From contig NZ_JATV01000011.1 of assembly GCF_000611675.1 (NCBI RefSeq), positions 1 to 64,000 on the forward strand: a DNA stretch of 64,000 bases, given 5' to 3'. The position numbers were made by a program, and so were the translations under genes. The DNA is from Flavobacterium succinicans LMG 10402 (GTDB taxonomy: Bacteria > Bacteroidota > Bacteroidia > Flavobacteriales > Flavobacteriaceae). Positions 44,814-54,592 of this stretch are shown here, piece by piece (within the stretch, counting starts at the first letter, position 1; every line of letters starts with the position of its first letter). A model generated the notes under the pieces. The model searched no databases. It worked only from the letters and a program-made list of their open reading frames with translations, and was not told the DNA's origin.

Positions 44814-46112
44814 ATGAAAGTATTCAAAATTACGCTCAGCTTGTTGTTTCTTACTTCCCTTTGTTTTTCTCAAAACATCGTTTTAAAATTTATTGGCGAT
44901 AATGACGATGGTATTTCATTTATTGGTTACTCCGAAAAATTTTTGATTGGCCCCAGAGGTTTCAGTCCTGGAGAACGAGAATTGGTGTTTAAACTCAATC
45001 AGCCAGCAGTGATTAAATGTACGCATTACAAAAAGCCAATACCCATTTTTGCTTTGCCTAATGAAGTGATTGAATTTGATTTCAATGAAAAAGGACTAAT
45101 AGAATATTCTTGTAAAACCAACAAGTACCGAGCAACCGAATCGCAGTATTTGAATGAGAGTTTTGAAAAGTATGGAGTTGCAGAAAGTTTCTCTGATTAT
45201 AATGAACTAAAAAGAATTCGTTCAATAAATAAGATGTTGAAAAATTTTGACCCAACGTATCAAAAAGAACAAGAATTCTTAGAAAGTAATTTTAAATCTG
45301 GAAAAGTTTCTAAAGAATTTTATTCGTATTTTAAAATGATGTATTGGTCTTTGATTAAAACGAATGAACTTGAAAAGGGAACTGTTGCTCCGGCAACTAT
45401 TTCTGCAATAGAAGAGAGTTTTAAGGGAGCAGATTCCCTTTTTGTGGTGGATAAATATCGTTCATTAGTAGGCAGGTACATTGACAAAACTTTATCTAAA
45501 TCAACCCAAAAAGCTACGTTATTTGAGGAGTTAACATTCGTAGTAACCACTTTTCAAAGTCAAAAAGTCAAAGATTATTTCTTGTTTAAGAATTTGAATT
45601 TTGCTTTAAATGACCCAAAATCGACAACTAAAGTAGATCAACCCTCTATTGATTTATTTCGTAAGCATTGTAAAGACCAAGAATATCTTGATGCTATCAA
45701 TTTAGATTTACAACCTAAGAACACGCCATTTGTGTTGCAAAGTAAAATTGATAAGTACAAAGGGCAATTGGTTTTGGTCGATTTTTGGGCATCGTGGTGT
45801 AAGCCGTGCAGAGCAGAATTCCCTGCTGAAAAAGCTTTGATGGATAAGTTTCCAGCAGTAGCGTTTGTCTTTGTTTCTACTGATCAAAGTGCAGCAGCTT
45901 GGGAAAAAGCAATGCTTCAGTATCCCAAAATTTTAAATAAAGACAATAGTTTTTTGCTAACAAAATCAGAAGAAGACCTATTAATGAAAGAGATTAAGAT
46001 TTATTCTATACCTCGTTATGTTTTGTTTGGAAAAGATGGTAAAATACTTCACAAAGACGCCCCTAGACCTTCAAGTCCAGATATTGAAAAGTTATTACAA
46101 CGTCATTTGTAA
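44814..46112 (+). CDS. TlpA-like exported thioredoxin-domain protein
   Basis: 432 residues. Signal peptide MKVFKITLSLLFLTSLCFSQ. The N-terminal 290 residues form a helical/beta domain of unknown role. The C-terminal thioredoxin domain has VDFWASWCKPCRAEFP (CxxC at about 328-331) and the cis-Pro segment IYSIPRYVLFGKDG. It would reduce disulfides or help cytochrome maturation in the periplasm. It follows the CPBP gene on the same strand. Confidence 0.87.
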   Translation: MKVFKITLSLLFLTSLCFSQNIVLKFIGDNDDGISFIGYSEKFLIGPRGFSPGERELVFKLNQPAVIKCTHYKKPIPIFALPNEVIEFDFNEKGLIEYSCKTNKYRATESQYLNESFEKYGVAESFSDYNELKRIRSINKMLKNFDPTYQKEQEFLESNFKSGKVSKEFYSYFKMMYWSLIKTNELEKGTVAPATISAIEESFKGADSLFVVDKYRSLVGRYIDKTLSKSTQKATLFEELTFVVTTFQSQKVKDYFLFKNLNFALNDPKSTTKVDQPSIDLFRKHCKDQEYLDAINLDLQPKNTPFVLQSKIDKYKGQLVLVDFWASWCKPCRAEFPAEKALMDKFPAVAFVFVSTDQSAAAWEKAMLQYPKILNKDNSFLLTKSEEDLLMKEIKIYSIPRYVLFGKDGKILHKDAPRPSSPDIEKLLQRHL

Positions 46113-46134
46113 TTCATAAATTGATGTTTTCAAT

Positions 46135-46175
46135 AAAAAAGACCATTTTAAAATATTTTCAAAATGGTCTTTTTT
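46135..46175. terminator. Shared terminator of the TlpA-like gene and lysC
   Basis: AAAAAAGACCATTTT and AAAATGGTCTTTTTT pair around an 11-nt loop, A- and T-runs on both sides; lies between convergent genes. Confidence 0.85.
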
Positions 46176-46179
46176 GTTT

Positions 46180-47439
46180 TTATAACGTCTCTTTGGTGAT
46201 GATTTGCATCGTTTCACGACTGACTTGTTTGAGCAAGACAATCTTATTTTCTTCTACCAGTTTGGCCGCTTGGTCGTTAAAATGACGAATGGTATACAAG
46301 GTCACATCTTCGTTAAACTCTACTTTGAATTTCTTAGAGAGTTTGGCATTCAATTCCCCAAAATTGCCAAATTTGTCTTCTACGCAAACCGAGAAACTAA
46401 TCGCTGAGTTTTGAATCAAATTCACTTTGATCTTGTATTGATGGAACAAAGCAAAGATTTCACTGATGTTTTCCTCCATAATAAATGAAAAATCAATAGA
46501 GGAAAGCGAAATCATCAACTGATTGCGTTTTACAATATAGCAAGGCATTTTAGGTTCCAAGTCTGCTCCTTTTGAAACTGAAGTCCCTTTCAATAAAGGA
46601 TTTATAAAGGATTTAACATACAAAGGAATTTCCTTTTTCTGCAAAGGTTGTAAGGTTTTTGGGTGAATTACTGTGGCGCCGTAAAAAGCTAGTTCAATCG
46701 CTTCACGATAGGAAATCTGATGCAACAAACTTGCATTTTCAAAATACCTTGGGTCGGCATTCATCACTCCAGGAACGTCTTTCCAAATCGTTACGCTTTC
46801 GGCGTTCAAGCAATACGCAAAAATAGCCGCAGTATAATCCGAACCTTCTCTTCCTAAAGTGGTCGTAAAGTTATTCTCATCCGATCCTAAAAATCCTTGA
46901 GTGATGTTTAGGCTCTTTGATTTAATGGTTTTGGTAATATTCTTTTTGGTTTGCTCCCAATCTACTTCGGCATCACGATAATTGGCATTGGTTTTAATCA
47001 AATTACGAACATCTACCCATTGGGTTTCGATATCCATGAAGTTCATGAAGTAGCTCAATATGGTAGTCGAAATCAATTCGCCAAAACTTACCACTTGGTC
47101 GTACACAAAATTGTAATTTGGCGATTTGTTATGTGCCAAGAAATATTCTAATTCTGCAAACAACAAATTCACAGCACTAAAAACGGGATGGTTTTCATTT
47201 TCAAACAAATCCAAAATGATTTGATTGTGGTATTTTTTCACTTCTTGAACCGATGCGTTCAATTCAGGAGATTTCTCAAAGTAATTCTTGATCACGACTT
47301 CCAAAGCGTTAGTCGTTTTTCCCATGGCCGAAACCACCACTAATACATCATCAAATCCCACGGTTTGTAATACGTGGTGAACATTTTTGATCCCTTCGGC
47401 ATCTTTGACCGAGGCTCCTCCAAATTTAAATACTCTCAT
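46180..47439 (-). CDS. lysC: Aspartate kinase
   Basis: 419 residues. Phosphorylates aspartate at the head of the Lys/Thr/Met/diaminopimelate pathway. Kinase motifs MRVFKFGGASVKD at the start and FTTTLGREGSDYTAAIFA (about 198-215) bind aspartate and ATP. The C-terminal 120 residues carry ACT-type regulatory strands. No homoserine dehydrogenase is fused, so it is monofunctional. Confidence 0.93.
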   Translation of the reverse strand: MRVFKFGGASVKDAEGIKNVHHVLQTVGFDDVLVVVSAMGKTTNALEVVIKNYFEKSPELNASVQEVKKYHNQIILDLFENENHPVFSAVNLLFAELEYFLAHNKSPNYNFVYDQVVSFGELISTTILSYFMNFMDIETQWVDVRNLIKTNANYRDAEVDWEQTKKNITKTIKSKSLNITQGFLGSDENNFTTTLGREGSDYTAAIFAYCLNAESVTIWKDVPGVMNADPRYFENASLLHQISYREAIELAFYGATVIHPKTLQPLQKKEIPLYVKSFINPLLKGTSVSKGADLEPKMPCYIVKRNQLMISLSSIDFSFIMEENISEIFALFHQYKIKVNLIQNSAISFSVCVEDKFGNFGELNAKLSKKFKVEFNEDVTLYTIRHFNDQAAKLVEENKIVLLKQVSRETMQIITKETL

Positions 47440-47506
47440 GTTGTATGCTAAAATTGTAAACGAGTCTTTTCTATGTTCCGAAACGGAAAGACTTATTTTA
47501 TGTTAT

Positions 47507-47980
47507 TTATTTTTTCTCTAAAAAGGCATCAATGCCTTGTTGATCCATTTGTACCACGCGCCAATCGTCTAAAACTTTGGCTCCAGAATTCTCATAGAAA
47601 TTGACGGCAGGCGTATTCCAGTCCAAAACATTCCATTCTATTCTTCGTACACCGTCAGTTTTACCTTGTTCTATGATGGCCGAGTACAATGCCGAGCCCA
47701 ATCCAGTGCCGCGCATGCTTTCTTTGACCACCAAATCTTCTAAATGAATCGTTTTTCCTTTCCAAGTAGAATAGCGATAATAATATAAAGCGATGCCTAC
47801 AATCTCTTGCTCTTTCTCGGCAACGAAAACTGAGAACAAAGGATGGGCTCCAAAACCATCTCGAATCAAGTCCTCCACAGTAATTACCACAGCTTCAGGT
47901 TCTTTTTCAAATACGGCTAGTTCTTTAATAAGCGCTAAAACACCGTTCATATCTGCTGCAGTTCCTTTTCGTATTATCAT
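47507..47980 (-). CDS. GNAT-family N-acetyltransferase
   Basis: 157 residues, a single GNAT domain. Acetyl-CoA-binding motif A is VVKESMRGTGLGSALYSAI (about 78-96, pattern RxxGxG/A). Beginning MIIRKGTAADMNGV and the C-terminal NFYENSGAKVLDDWR are as in spermidine/diamine acetyltransferase-like members. Acetyl acceptor unknown. It sits about 65 nt upstream of lysC on the same strand. Confidence 0.88.
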   Translation of the reverse strand: MIIRKGTAADMNGVLALIKELAVFEKEPEAVVITVEDLIRDGFGAHPLFSVFVAEKEQEIVGIALYYYRYSTWKGKTIHLEDLVVKESMRGTGLGSALYSAIIEQGKTDGVRRIEWNVLDWNTPAVNFYENSGAKVLDDWRVVQMDQQGIDAFLEKK

Positions 47981-48150
47981 ATTTTCTGATATTTAGGTTC
48001 TAAATTGACTAAAAAAACCGCTAAAAATACAATTTTTTTGTCGATTTTATTACAAAGATACAATAGTGATGAAGTATCTTCATAATTATCATTTCATTTT
48101 CACAAAAAAAACGATATTTGTGACTTCAAATTAACTACAACGATTTCGTA

Positions 48151-49158
48151 ATGGAAGAACGCAACAAGACTTTAGGTGAATTTATCATCGAAAAACAAAA
48201 CCAATTTCAGTACTCCTCGGGCGAATTGTCCCGAATCATCAACTCCATTCGCTTGGCAGCCAAAGTGGTCAACTATAAGGTGAACCAAGCCGGATTAGTA
48301 GATATAGTAGGAGCGGCTGGCGAACAAAACATTCAAGGCGAAGACCAACAAAAATTAGACGTCTATGCCAACGAAGTATTTATTCAAACCTTAATCAATC
48401 GTGAGATAGTATGCGGTATCGCCTCCGAAGAAAACGACGATTTCATCACCGTCGAAGGTTCGGACAGCAGTCACAACAACAAATATGTCGTATTGATGGA
48501 TCCTTTGGATGGGTCTTCTAATATTGATGTAAACGTGTCGGTAGGAACTATTTTCTCCGTGTATCGTCGCGTTACGCCAATAGGAACTCCGGTAACTATC
48601 GAGGATTTCTTGCAACCAGGTATCAACCAAGTGGCGGCAGGTTATGTAATTTATGGTACCTCGACAATGTTGGTGTACACTACGGGTCACGGAGTAAACG
48701 GCTTTACGCTAAACCCCGCAATCGGTACATTCTATCTTTCGCACCCTAATATGCAATACCCAAAAGACGGAACCATTTATTCCATCAACGAAGGGAATTA
48801 TGTGCATTTCCCACAAGGAGTCAAAGATTATATCAAATATTGCCAGCTCGAAGAAGGCGATCGCCCCTACACTTCGCGCTACATCGGAAGTTTGGTGTCC
48901 GATTTTCACCGAAACATGATTAAAGGTGGAATTTATTTGTACCCTACGAGTTCCAAAGCGCCCAACGGAAAATTGCGTTTGTTGTACGAATGCAATCCTA
49001 TGGCTTTCCTTGCGGAACAAGCAGGTGCCAAAGCCTCGGATGGTTTTGGTCGCATTATGGAAATTCAACCTACAGAGTTGCACCAACGCGTACCCTTCTT
49101 TTGTGGCAGCTACAATATGGTCGAAAAAGCCGAAGAATTTATGGCAAAAGCAAAATAA
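48151..49158 (+). CDS. fbp: Class I fructose-1,6-bisphosphatase
   Basis: 335 residues. Cleaves fructose 1,6-bisphosphate in gluconeogenesis. Metal-binding acids are in [10 protein letters not shown] (about 90-99) and [15 protein letters not shown] (about 112-126). The substrate-binding part ([23 protein letters not shown] and [26 protein letters not shown]) is intact. Monocistronic, plus strand, followed by a long repeat-rich gap. Confidence 0.96.
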   Translation: MEERNKTLGEFIIEKQNQFQYSSGELSRIINSIRLAAKVVNYKVNQAGLVDIVGAAGEQNIQGEDQQKLDVYANEVFIQTLINREIVCGIASEENDDFITVEGSDSSHNNKYVVLMDPLDGSSNIDVNVSVGTIFSVYRRVTPIGTPVTIEDFLQPGINQVAAGYVIYGTSTMLVYTTGHGVNGFTLNPAIGTFYLSHPNMQYPKDGTIYSINEGNYVHFPQGVKDYIKYCQLEEGDRPYTSRYIGSLVSDFHRNMIKGGIYLYPTSSKAPNGKLRLLYECNPMAFLAEQAGAKASDGFGRIMEIQPTELHQRVPFFCGSYNMVEKAEEFMAKAK

Positions 49159-49194
49159 TCAGGAGCAAAACATCAGGCATTTTTAGGAAATATG

Positions 49195-49268
49195 GGTTCC
49201 TGCTCTCCGCTATATCTTTTGGGGCGAACCCCGCCCCAAAAGGATGCCGCTGCGATCAGGGCTATAAG
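49195..49268 (-). repeat. Dispersed hairpin element, copy 2
   Basis: Reverse complement reads CGGCATCCTTTTG, the hairpin GGGGCGGGGTTCGCCCC, then AGATATAGCGGAGAGCAGG, matching 40062-40136 outside the variable hairpin. Confidence 0.75.
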
Positions 49269-49383
49269 AAAAACAATTCGCTTCTTTGTAAGCATAAAAA
49301 AGGATTCGACAAGTTTCCGTTTTGAATGTAAAAAAGCCTAATCAAAAGTCATTTTTATAGCTTTCATTCTATTGATAATTTTT

Positions 49384-49590
49384 GAATTGGCTCCAGCTTT
49401 GTCTTGAAGTGTCTTTTGAGTTGCAATAATTTTTGAATTGGCTCCAGCTTTAGCTTGGAACATCTTTTAAGTTGCAATAATTTTTGAATTGGCTCCAGCT
49501 TTAGCTGGAGATAAAGGAATAAATGTAAATTGGCTTTAGCCAAAATTCAATAATTTTGGCCAAAGCCTATAAAATCTAACAAATCTTATC
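49384..49590. repeat. 51-nt tandem triplicate followed by palindromes
   Basis: GAATTGGCTCCAGCTTTAGC occurs at 49384, 49435 and 49486 (the first with GTC for AGC). The third copy runs into TTGGCTTTAGCCAAAATT. Likely a palindromic-repeat cluster. Confidence 0.85.
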
Positions 49591-49688
49591 CCTCCAACTA
49601 AAGTTGGAGGCAATTAAGACTTACACACAAAAAAATGCGACAATTCATACCCTATTAAAAAGAACAGAATTTGTCGTACTACCTCAAA

Positions 49689-49720
49689 AAAACCGGTAGC
49701 TGTAAAAAGCCACCGGTTTT
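49689..49720 (-). terminator. Terminator after the TerB-like gene
   Basis: AAAACCGGT / ACCGGTTTT arms with an A-run on the left (T-run on the minus strand). Confidence 0.75.
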
Positions 49721-49794
49721 CTGTTTTAAAATATTTTTCACTAAGAACTAACGACTAATCACTATTACTAATCACTATTACTAAGGACTAATCA

Positions 49795-50226
49795 CTACTT
49801 ATTCATATTCTTCATTTCAAAAATAAAAGTATCTAAGTCTACTTTCTTGTCAAGGAGTGTCAAAGCTTTGTTGACAATATAACCTACATTTCCTGGAGTA
49901 AAGCCTAGCGCTAAACCAAAACGCACCAACAGTCGTTCTTGTTTATCGCCCAAATGATGGTCTACGTGAACCATACGACCCAAATCATACAATCTTTCTA
50001 AACGCTCCACATACAAATAAGGAGGATTAATGTCATAGTTCAATGGGTTTTTTAAAATTTCGCGGTATTCCTCGGCAGAAATTTCCAAGCGAGAAGCCAG
50101 TTTGTCCAAAAAAGCTTGTTCTTCAGGGGTTGCATTTCCGTCTGCTAAAGCTACACGAACAATAGCTGAAAAATGACCTTTGTTGCGACTTTTGAATTCG
50201 TTATCAAATAAATCAGAAATTGACAT
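49795..50226 (-). CDS. TerB-like domain protein
   Basis: 143 residues from start 50226 (MSISDLFDNEFKSRNKGHF). It is an all-helical tellurite-resistance TerB-like fold: IVRVALADGNATPEEQAFLDKLA, then LVRFGLALGFTPGNVGYIVNKAL, with acidic residues (ADGNAT, EEQ) that could bind metal. No tellurite operon is near, so the name describes the fold only. The larger frame upstream of 50226 is not needed. Confidence 0.8.
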   Translation of the reverse strand: MSISDLFDNEFKSRNKGHFSAIVRVALADGNATPEEQAFLDKLASRLEISAEEYREILKNPLNYDINPPYLYVERLERLYDLGRMVHVDHHLGDKQERLLVRFGLALGFTPGNVGYIVNKALTLLDKKVDLDTFIFEMKNMNK

Positions 50227-50491
50227 AATAGTTGTTTTTATGGTTGTATTAAAGATACGAATTTTTTTAAAAAAAGTAGGAATGCCAGGTTGAAATAATC
50301 CACTATTGTACTTTAAAAATAGCAGTATCAAATGCTTTATTCAGCCTTAATCCCGAGAGTGTTGGAAAATTAGCAGCATTCAAACTTTATTTTCAATAAA
50401 AATTAGTGAATTAGTGGCAAGTTTTCGAACAACTCCTTTTCAAAAATTGTCGTAAGTTTACAGACCCTTAATCAAATTTATATAATTACCT

Positions 50492-51085
50492 ATGTCAGAA
50501 TTTTGGATTTATTTTCAAATCGGTTTACGCCACGTTTTAGATATTCATGCTTATGACCATGTTTTATTTTTAATCGCTTTGGCAGTTCCTTATTCGTTTA
50601 ACGATTGGAAACGCATCTTGTTATTGGTTACTTTGTTTACAGTTGGTCATACGATGGCCTTGTTTTTGTCGGTGTACGGAATTGTAGCTATCAAAGTAAA
50701 TGTAGTCGAGTTGTTGATTCCTATTACGATTTTGATTACCGCTTTGTTTAATTTGTTTACCGCTGGGAAGTCCAGCAAAAAAGAGAGTATTAATCTGGTG
50801 TTTTTTATCACTTTGTTCTTTGGAATCATTCATGGTTTAGGGTTTTCTAACTATTTCAAGACAATTTTAGGCGGAACGGCCAATTCCAAATTATTACCGC
50901 TGTGCGAGTTCGCTTTAGGAATAGAAGCGGCGCAGATTGCGGTAGTTTTTGTAGTTTTGGTACTGTCTTATATTGTACAAACGGTATTTAGATTCTCCAA
51001 AAGAGATTGGACTTTGGTCATGTCTTCTTTTATAATCGGTGTAGTGCTTCCAATGATTATTGAAAGTGAATTTTGGTTACGATAA
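50492..51085 (+). CDS. HupE/UreJ-family membrane protein
   Basis: 197 residues with about six membrane helices. FQIGLRHVLDIHAYDHVLFLIAL, VGHTMALFLS and FGIIHGLGFSNYF carry the histidines and acidic residues of HupE/UreJ-like transporters, which may move nickel or cobalt. No urease or hydrogenase genes are visible, so the metal is a guess. The ATG of the deaminase follows 2 nt after the stop. Confidence 0.82.
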   Translation: MSEFWIYFQIGLRHVLDIHAYDHVLFLIALAVPYSFNDWKRILLLVTLFTVGHTMALFLSVYGIVAIKVNVVELLIPITILITALFNLFTAGKSSKKESINLVFFITLFFGIIHGLGFSNYFKTILGGTANSKLLPLCEFALGIEAAQIAVVFVVLVLSYIVQTVFRFSKRDWTLVMSSFIIGVVLPMIIESEFWLR

Positions 51086-51087
51086 AA

Positions 51088-51519
51088 ATGAACGAAATAA
51101 AACTAAATAAATACGACAAAGCCTACTTGCGAATTGCGAGAGAATGGAGTTTGTTGTCGTATTGCAAACGCAAGCAAGTGGGAGCCATCATTGTAAAAGA
51201 CCGAATGATTATTTCGGATGGTTACAACGGTACGCCTTCAGGATTTGAAAATTGTTGCGAAGACGACGAAGGATTAACACGTTGGGATGTATTGCACGCC
51301 GAAGCCAATGCTATTCTCAAAGTAGCTCGGTCAACACAATCTTGCGAAGGTGCCACCTTGTACATCACACTTTCTCCCTGCAAAGAGTGCAGTAAGTTGA
51401 TTCACCAATCCGGAATTAAGAGAGTGGTCTACCAAAACGGATATCGTGATGATTCTGGCATACAATTTTTAATCAAAGCAGGCGTTGAGGTAATTCACAT
51501 ACCCAATTTAGACGACTAA
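51088..51519 (+). CDS. dCMP deaminase-family protein
   Basis: 143 residues. Zinc motifs HAEANAILKVARS (about 71-83) and PCKECSKLI (about 100-108) give His/Cys ligands and the catalytic Glu. GYNGTPSGFENCCED fits dCMP/ComE-type deaminases. It would turn dCMP to dUMP, feeding dTMP. The stop codon TAA abuts the ATG of the S41 protease (TAAATG). Confidence 0.92.
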   Translation: MNEIKLNKYDKAYLRIAREWSLLSYCKRKQVGAIIVKDRMIISDGYNGTPSGFENCCEDDEGLTRWDVLHAEANAILKVARSTQSCEGATLYITLSPCKECSKLIHQSGIKRVVYQNGYRDDSGIQFLIKAGVEVIHIPNLDD

Positions 51520-53091
51520 ATGAAATTCGAAAACAAATATTTGCCCATACTATTGAGCGCTACTTTAGCGCTTGGCGTTGGTATTGGCGGATGGCTTAAT
51601 GTTTCGAGAGACCCTGGTTTGGTGGCTTCTAATGCGTCCAAATCAAAGTTGAATTCTTTGATTGATTTTATTAATAACGAATATGTAGACGATGTCAATA
51701 CGGATTCTATTGTGAATTTAACAGTAGATAATATTTTGGCAAAGTTAGACCCTCATTCTGTTTATATTCCACCAAGCGTTCAAACGCAGGTTGCCGAGAG
51801 TATGAAAGGTGATTTTGTAGGTATTGGCATCAATTTTTACATGTACAAAGACACTGTTGCGGTCATAAAGCCTCTTGTTAATGGGCCTTCGGCAAAAGCA
51901 GGAATACAAGCGGGTGACCGATTGCTATACGCAGGAAAAACCAAATTATTTGGGCGTCATTTGCCTAGTGATAGTCTTTTTGCAAAACTAAAAGGTGCCG
52001 TTGGTTCAGATATTGAAGTGACGGTTTACCGAAAAACTACACGTCAGAAGCTGAAATTCAAAATAAAAAGAGCGGTAATTCCCCTGAAAAGTGTTGACGT
52101 CTCTTTGATGTTGAATCCTACAGTGGGTTATATCAAAATTAACCGTTTTTCTGAAACTACGTTTGCTGAATTTAATTCGGGATTGGCACAGTTGAAAAAG
52201 CAAGGTGCACAAACCTTGGTCTTGGATTTGCGTGACAATGGTGGAGGTTATATGGAAGAAGCCATTGCGATAGCCGACCATTTTTTAAAAGATAATGACT
52301 TGATTGTTTTTACCAAAAGTAAAAGCGGAACAATAGAAAAAACCTTCGCTACTGAAAAAGGGAATTTTGAATCGGGCAGATTATTCGTTTTAATCAACGA
52401 AAATAGTGCTTCTGCAAGTGAAATTCTAGCTGGAGCGATACAAGACAACGATAGAGGAACTATAGTAGGACGTCGTTCTTTTGGTAAAGGATTAGTACAA
52501 CGCGAAATGGATTTTAAAGACGGTTCTGCCGTGCGTTTGACCGTGGCTAGATACTACACTCCTTCAGGACGTTCTATACAAAAACCTTATGCTAAAGGCA
52601 ATACCGATTATTTTAAAGAATCAGAACACCGTTTTCTGAATGGCGAATTGTACCACAAAGACAGTATTAAGGTAGCTGATACTTTGAAGTTCAAAACCAA
52701 AAAAGGGAAACTAGTCTATGGCGGTGGCGGAATTGTTCCTGATGTTTTTGTACCCATAAGTGCTGAAAAGGACGAAGAAAATGCAGCAATTTTAGAACAA
52801 TCCGGAATGGTGGGATATTTTGTTTTTGAAAAGTTGGATCAAGATCGGAAAGTGTTTAAAGGATTAACTTTTCAAGAATTTCAAGTGCAATACAATGCAG
52901 AAAAGTATTTTGACTTCTTTCAAGATTATCTTAGATCGAATGGCTTGTTGTTGCAATTAGAAAAGAGTAAGGCTGCAGTAAATCAATACATTAAGGCCGA
53001 ATTTGCCAGACAATTATTCGGCGAAGAATATTTCTATCAAATCGTTTTGAAACATGATGAAATGGTTAAAAAAGTCTTGACTAAAAAATAA
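51520..53091 (+). CDS. ctpA: S41 C-terminal-processing peptidase
   Basis: 523 residues. N-terminal membrane helix (LPILLSATLALGVGIGG), a PDZ domain (KPLVNGPSAKAGIQAGDRLLYAG, about 114-136), the S41 protease core with the catalytic Ser in ENSASASEIL (about 290-299) and Lys in RRSFGKGLVQ (about 315-324), and a C-terminal helical tail. It trims exported proteins. It directly follows the dCMP deaminase, so the three genes HupE-like, deaminase and ctpA look like one unit. Confidence 0.93.
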   Translation: MKFENKYLPILLSATLALGVGIGGWLNVSRDPGLVASNASKSKLNSLIDFINNEYVDDVNTDSIVNLTVDNILAKLDPHSVYIPPSVQTQVAESMKGDFVGIGINFYMYKDTVAVIKPLVNGPSAKAGIQAGDRLLYAGKTKLFGRHLPSDSLFAKLKGAVGSDIEVTVYRKTTRQKLKFKIKRAVIPLKSVDVSLMLNPTVGYIKINRFSETTFAEFNSGLAQLKKQGAQTLVLDLRDNGGGYMEEAIAIADHFLKDNDLIVFTKSKSGTIEKTFATEKGNFESGRLFVLINENSASASEILAGAIQDNDRGTIVGRRSFGKGLVQREMDFKDGSAVRLTVARYYTPSGRSIQKPYAKGNTDYFKESEHRFLNGELYHKDSIKVADTLKFKTKKGKLVYGGGGIVPDVFVPISAEKDEENAAILEQSGMVGYFVFEKLDQDRKVFKGLTFQEFQVQYNAEKYFDFFQDYLRSNGLLLQLEKSKAAVNQYIKAEFARQLFGEEYFYQIVLKHDEMVKKVLTKK

Positions 53092-53093
53092 AA

Positions 53094-53714
53094 TTAGCGA
53101 ATGCTATCATGCGCATGAGTTTGAATGCCATTATTCCATAAAGTCAAAATATCCGTTGCTACAGCTGCGCCACTTCCAGCCGCAATAGCTAGTTGACTTC
53201 TCCAACCCGCTAGTGTACCTATAACATAAATCCCTTCCGAAACTTTGTGGTCTGTATTACGCAATTGTATGCGTTGTTTCTCAGGTAATGCTTTTTGGTG
53301 AGGTTCTACAAACTGCATCAAGCCTTCGATAGCAAATGTGTTGGCGGAACCAATACCCACAACAAGATTTCGGGCGGTATAAGTGCTTTTGTTAGTAAAG
53401 ACTTTAAATTCAAGTCCCGAGGGAGAGGCAGAATCACTCTCAATTTTTATTACTTTTTCTTCAGGAATTTGAATGATATTAGGATAAGAAGTGCTCAAGT
53501 GTGAGAGACTTTGTGGTAACAAGTCGCTCCCTAGTGTTCCAGTAGGAATCCCATAGGCATTATTAAACAAGGCTTCTTGTAATGAAGAAGCTTTTTGATG
53601 GGTAAAAATCCCAATCTTTTTGTCTGAAACAAAGAATTTGTTTTGGGCGGAACCTAAAACTAAGGCGCAAGATACTCCCGAGACACCACCGCCAATGATG
53701 AGAACATCAAACAT
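53094..53714 (-). CDS. FAD/NAD-dependent oxidoreductase
   Basis: 206 residues. A dinucleotide-binding N-terminus (LIIGGGVSGVSCALVLG, GxGxxG-type) and a second site IYVIGTLAGWRSQLAIAAGSGAAVA mark a thioredoxin-reductase-like fold lacking most of the NADPH domain and the CxxC pair. Function unknown. The start shares one base with the stop of the upstream small gene (TAATG). Convergent to ctpA with 2 nt between stops. Confidence 0.82.
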   Translation of the reverse strand: MFDVLIIGGGVSGVSCALVLGSAQNKFFVSDKKIGIFTHQKASSLQEALFNNAYGIPTGTLGSDLLPQSLSHLSTSYPNIIQIPEEKVIKIESDSASPSGLEFKVFTNKSTYTARNLVVGIGSANTFAIEGLMQFVEPHQKALPEKQRIQLRNTDHKVSEGIYVIGTLAGWRSQLAIAAGSGAAVATDILTLWNNGIQTHAHDSIR

Positions 53715-53917
53715 TAATAATTGCCATTTGTTTTTTCTTCAATCTTCTTTGAAATTCTAAAAATAAGAAGAATCAAAACTGCGCAAAAAGAGGCGCCAAC
53801 CCCAATAAGAGCAACAGCACTTTTTCCTTCTAAGGGTTGAGAAAAATCTAACATGGTGATATTAAATATGATTAAAGCAACGGCTAAAAAAATTAAAATA
53901 GAGGTAAAGATTTTCAT
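53714..53917 (-). CDS. Small two-helix membrane protein
   Basis: 67 residues: two hydrophobic stretches (about 4-22 and 33-53) and a basic tail. No family recognised. Coupled to the oxidoreductase by TAATG overlap, so probably one transcript. Confidence 0.6.
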   Translation of the reverse strand: MKIFTSILIFLAVALIIFNITMLDFSQPLEGKSAVALIGVGASFCAVLILLIFRISKKIEEKTNGNY

Positions 53918-54013
53918 GGTATTTTTTATTAATTACAAACAACTATCTGATTATAAATTCTTAACAAGAAAGGTCGTTAAGGCATTCTATTCGTAAATTT
54001 AAATATTTTTTTA

Positions 54014-54592
54014 TTAGACAAACAAGGCTTTAACATTAGCTGCGAATAATTTAACAGCTATTGCTAAAAGGACTACTCCAAAAGTTTTGCGAACCACTCC
54101 AAGTCCGTTTTTGCCCAACATTTTTTCAATTTTCCCCGAGGATTTTAGAACAACGTAAACCAAAATGATGTTTAAGATGATTCCGACAACAATATTAATG
54201 GTGTGGAATTGAGATCTTAAGGATAGCAAGGTCGTCATTGTACCCGCTCCTGCGATAAGTGGGAAAGCAATTGGAACAATAGAAGCAGAGTTCGCTTCTT
54301 CATCACGATACAAATGAATGCCCAAAATCATTTCAAGTGCCAAAAAGAAAAGAACAAATGATCCTGCCACAGCAAAAGAATGGACGTCTATGCCAATTAA
54401 GCTTAAAAATTCTTCACCAATGAATAAAAAAACAATCATGATCAAACCTGCTACTAAGGAGGCTTTTTCTGATTCGACATGACCGTGCTTGGCTCTTAAA
54501 TTAATAATAATAGGAATTGAACCTACGATATCAATAACAGCAAATAACACCATGCCCACGGTAGCTACTTCTCTTAAATTGAATTCAAACAT
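54014..54592 (-). CDS. MarC-family membrane protein
   Basis: 192 residues with six membrane helices. VIDIVGSIPIIINLR (about 19-33), VAGSFVLFFLALEMILGIHL and PIAFPLIAGAGTMTTLL (about 107-123) are typical of MarC. These proteins were linked to multiple-antibiotic resistance by name only; actual function unsettled. Single gene. Confidence 0.9.
   Translation of the reverse strand: MFEFNLREVATVGMVLFAVIDIVGSIPIIINLRAKHGHVESEKASLVAGLIMIVFLFIGEEFLSLIGIDVHSFAVAGSFVLFFLALEMILGIHLYRDEEANSASIVPIAFPLIAGAGTMTTLLSLRSQFHTINIVVGIILNIILVYVVLKSSGKIEKMLGKNGLGVVRKTFGVVLLAIAVKLFAANVKALFV

Larger units (their letters stand above)
49159..49688. other. Long repeat-rich gap after fbp
   Basis: About 530 nt without a gene: the hairpin element at 49195, the 51-nt triplicate at 49384, and the palindromes GGCTCCAGCTTTAGCTGGAG and CCTCCAACTAAAGTTGGAGG. 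Confidence 0.7.

Noticed and set aside
49384..49540. CRISPR array
   Set aside because: Only three copies with near-identical spacers at 51-nt period, no cas genes, and palindromes continue outside the repeats.
49795..50226. Tellurite-resistance operon
   Set aside because: Only a TerB-like fold; no other ter genes around.
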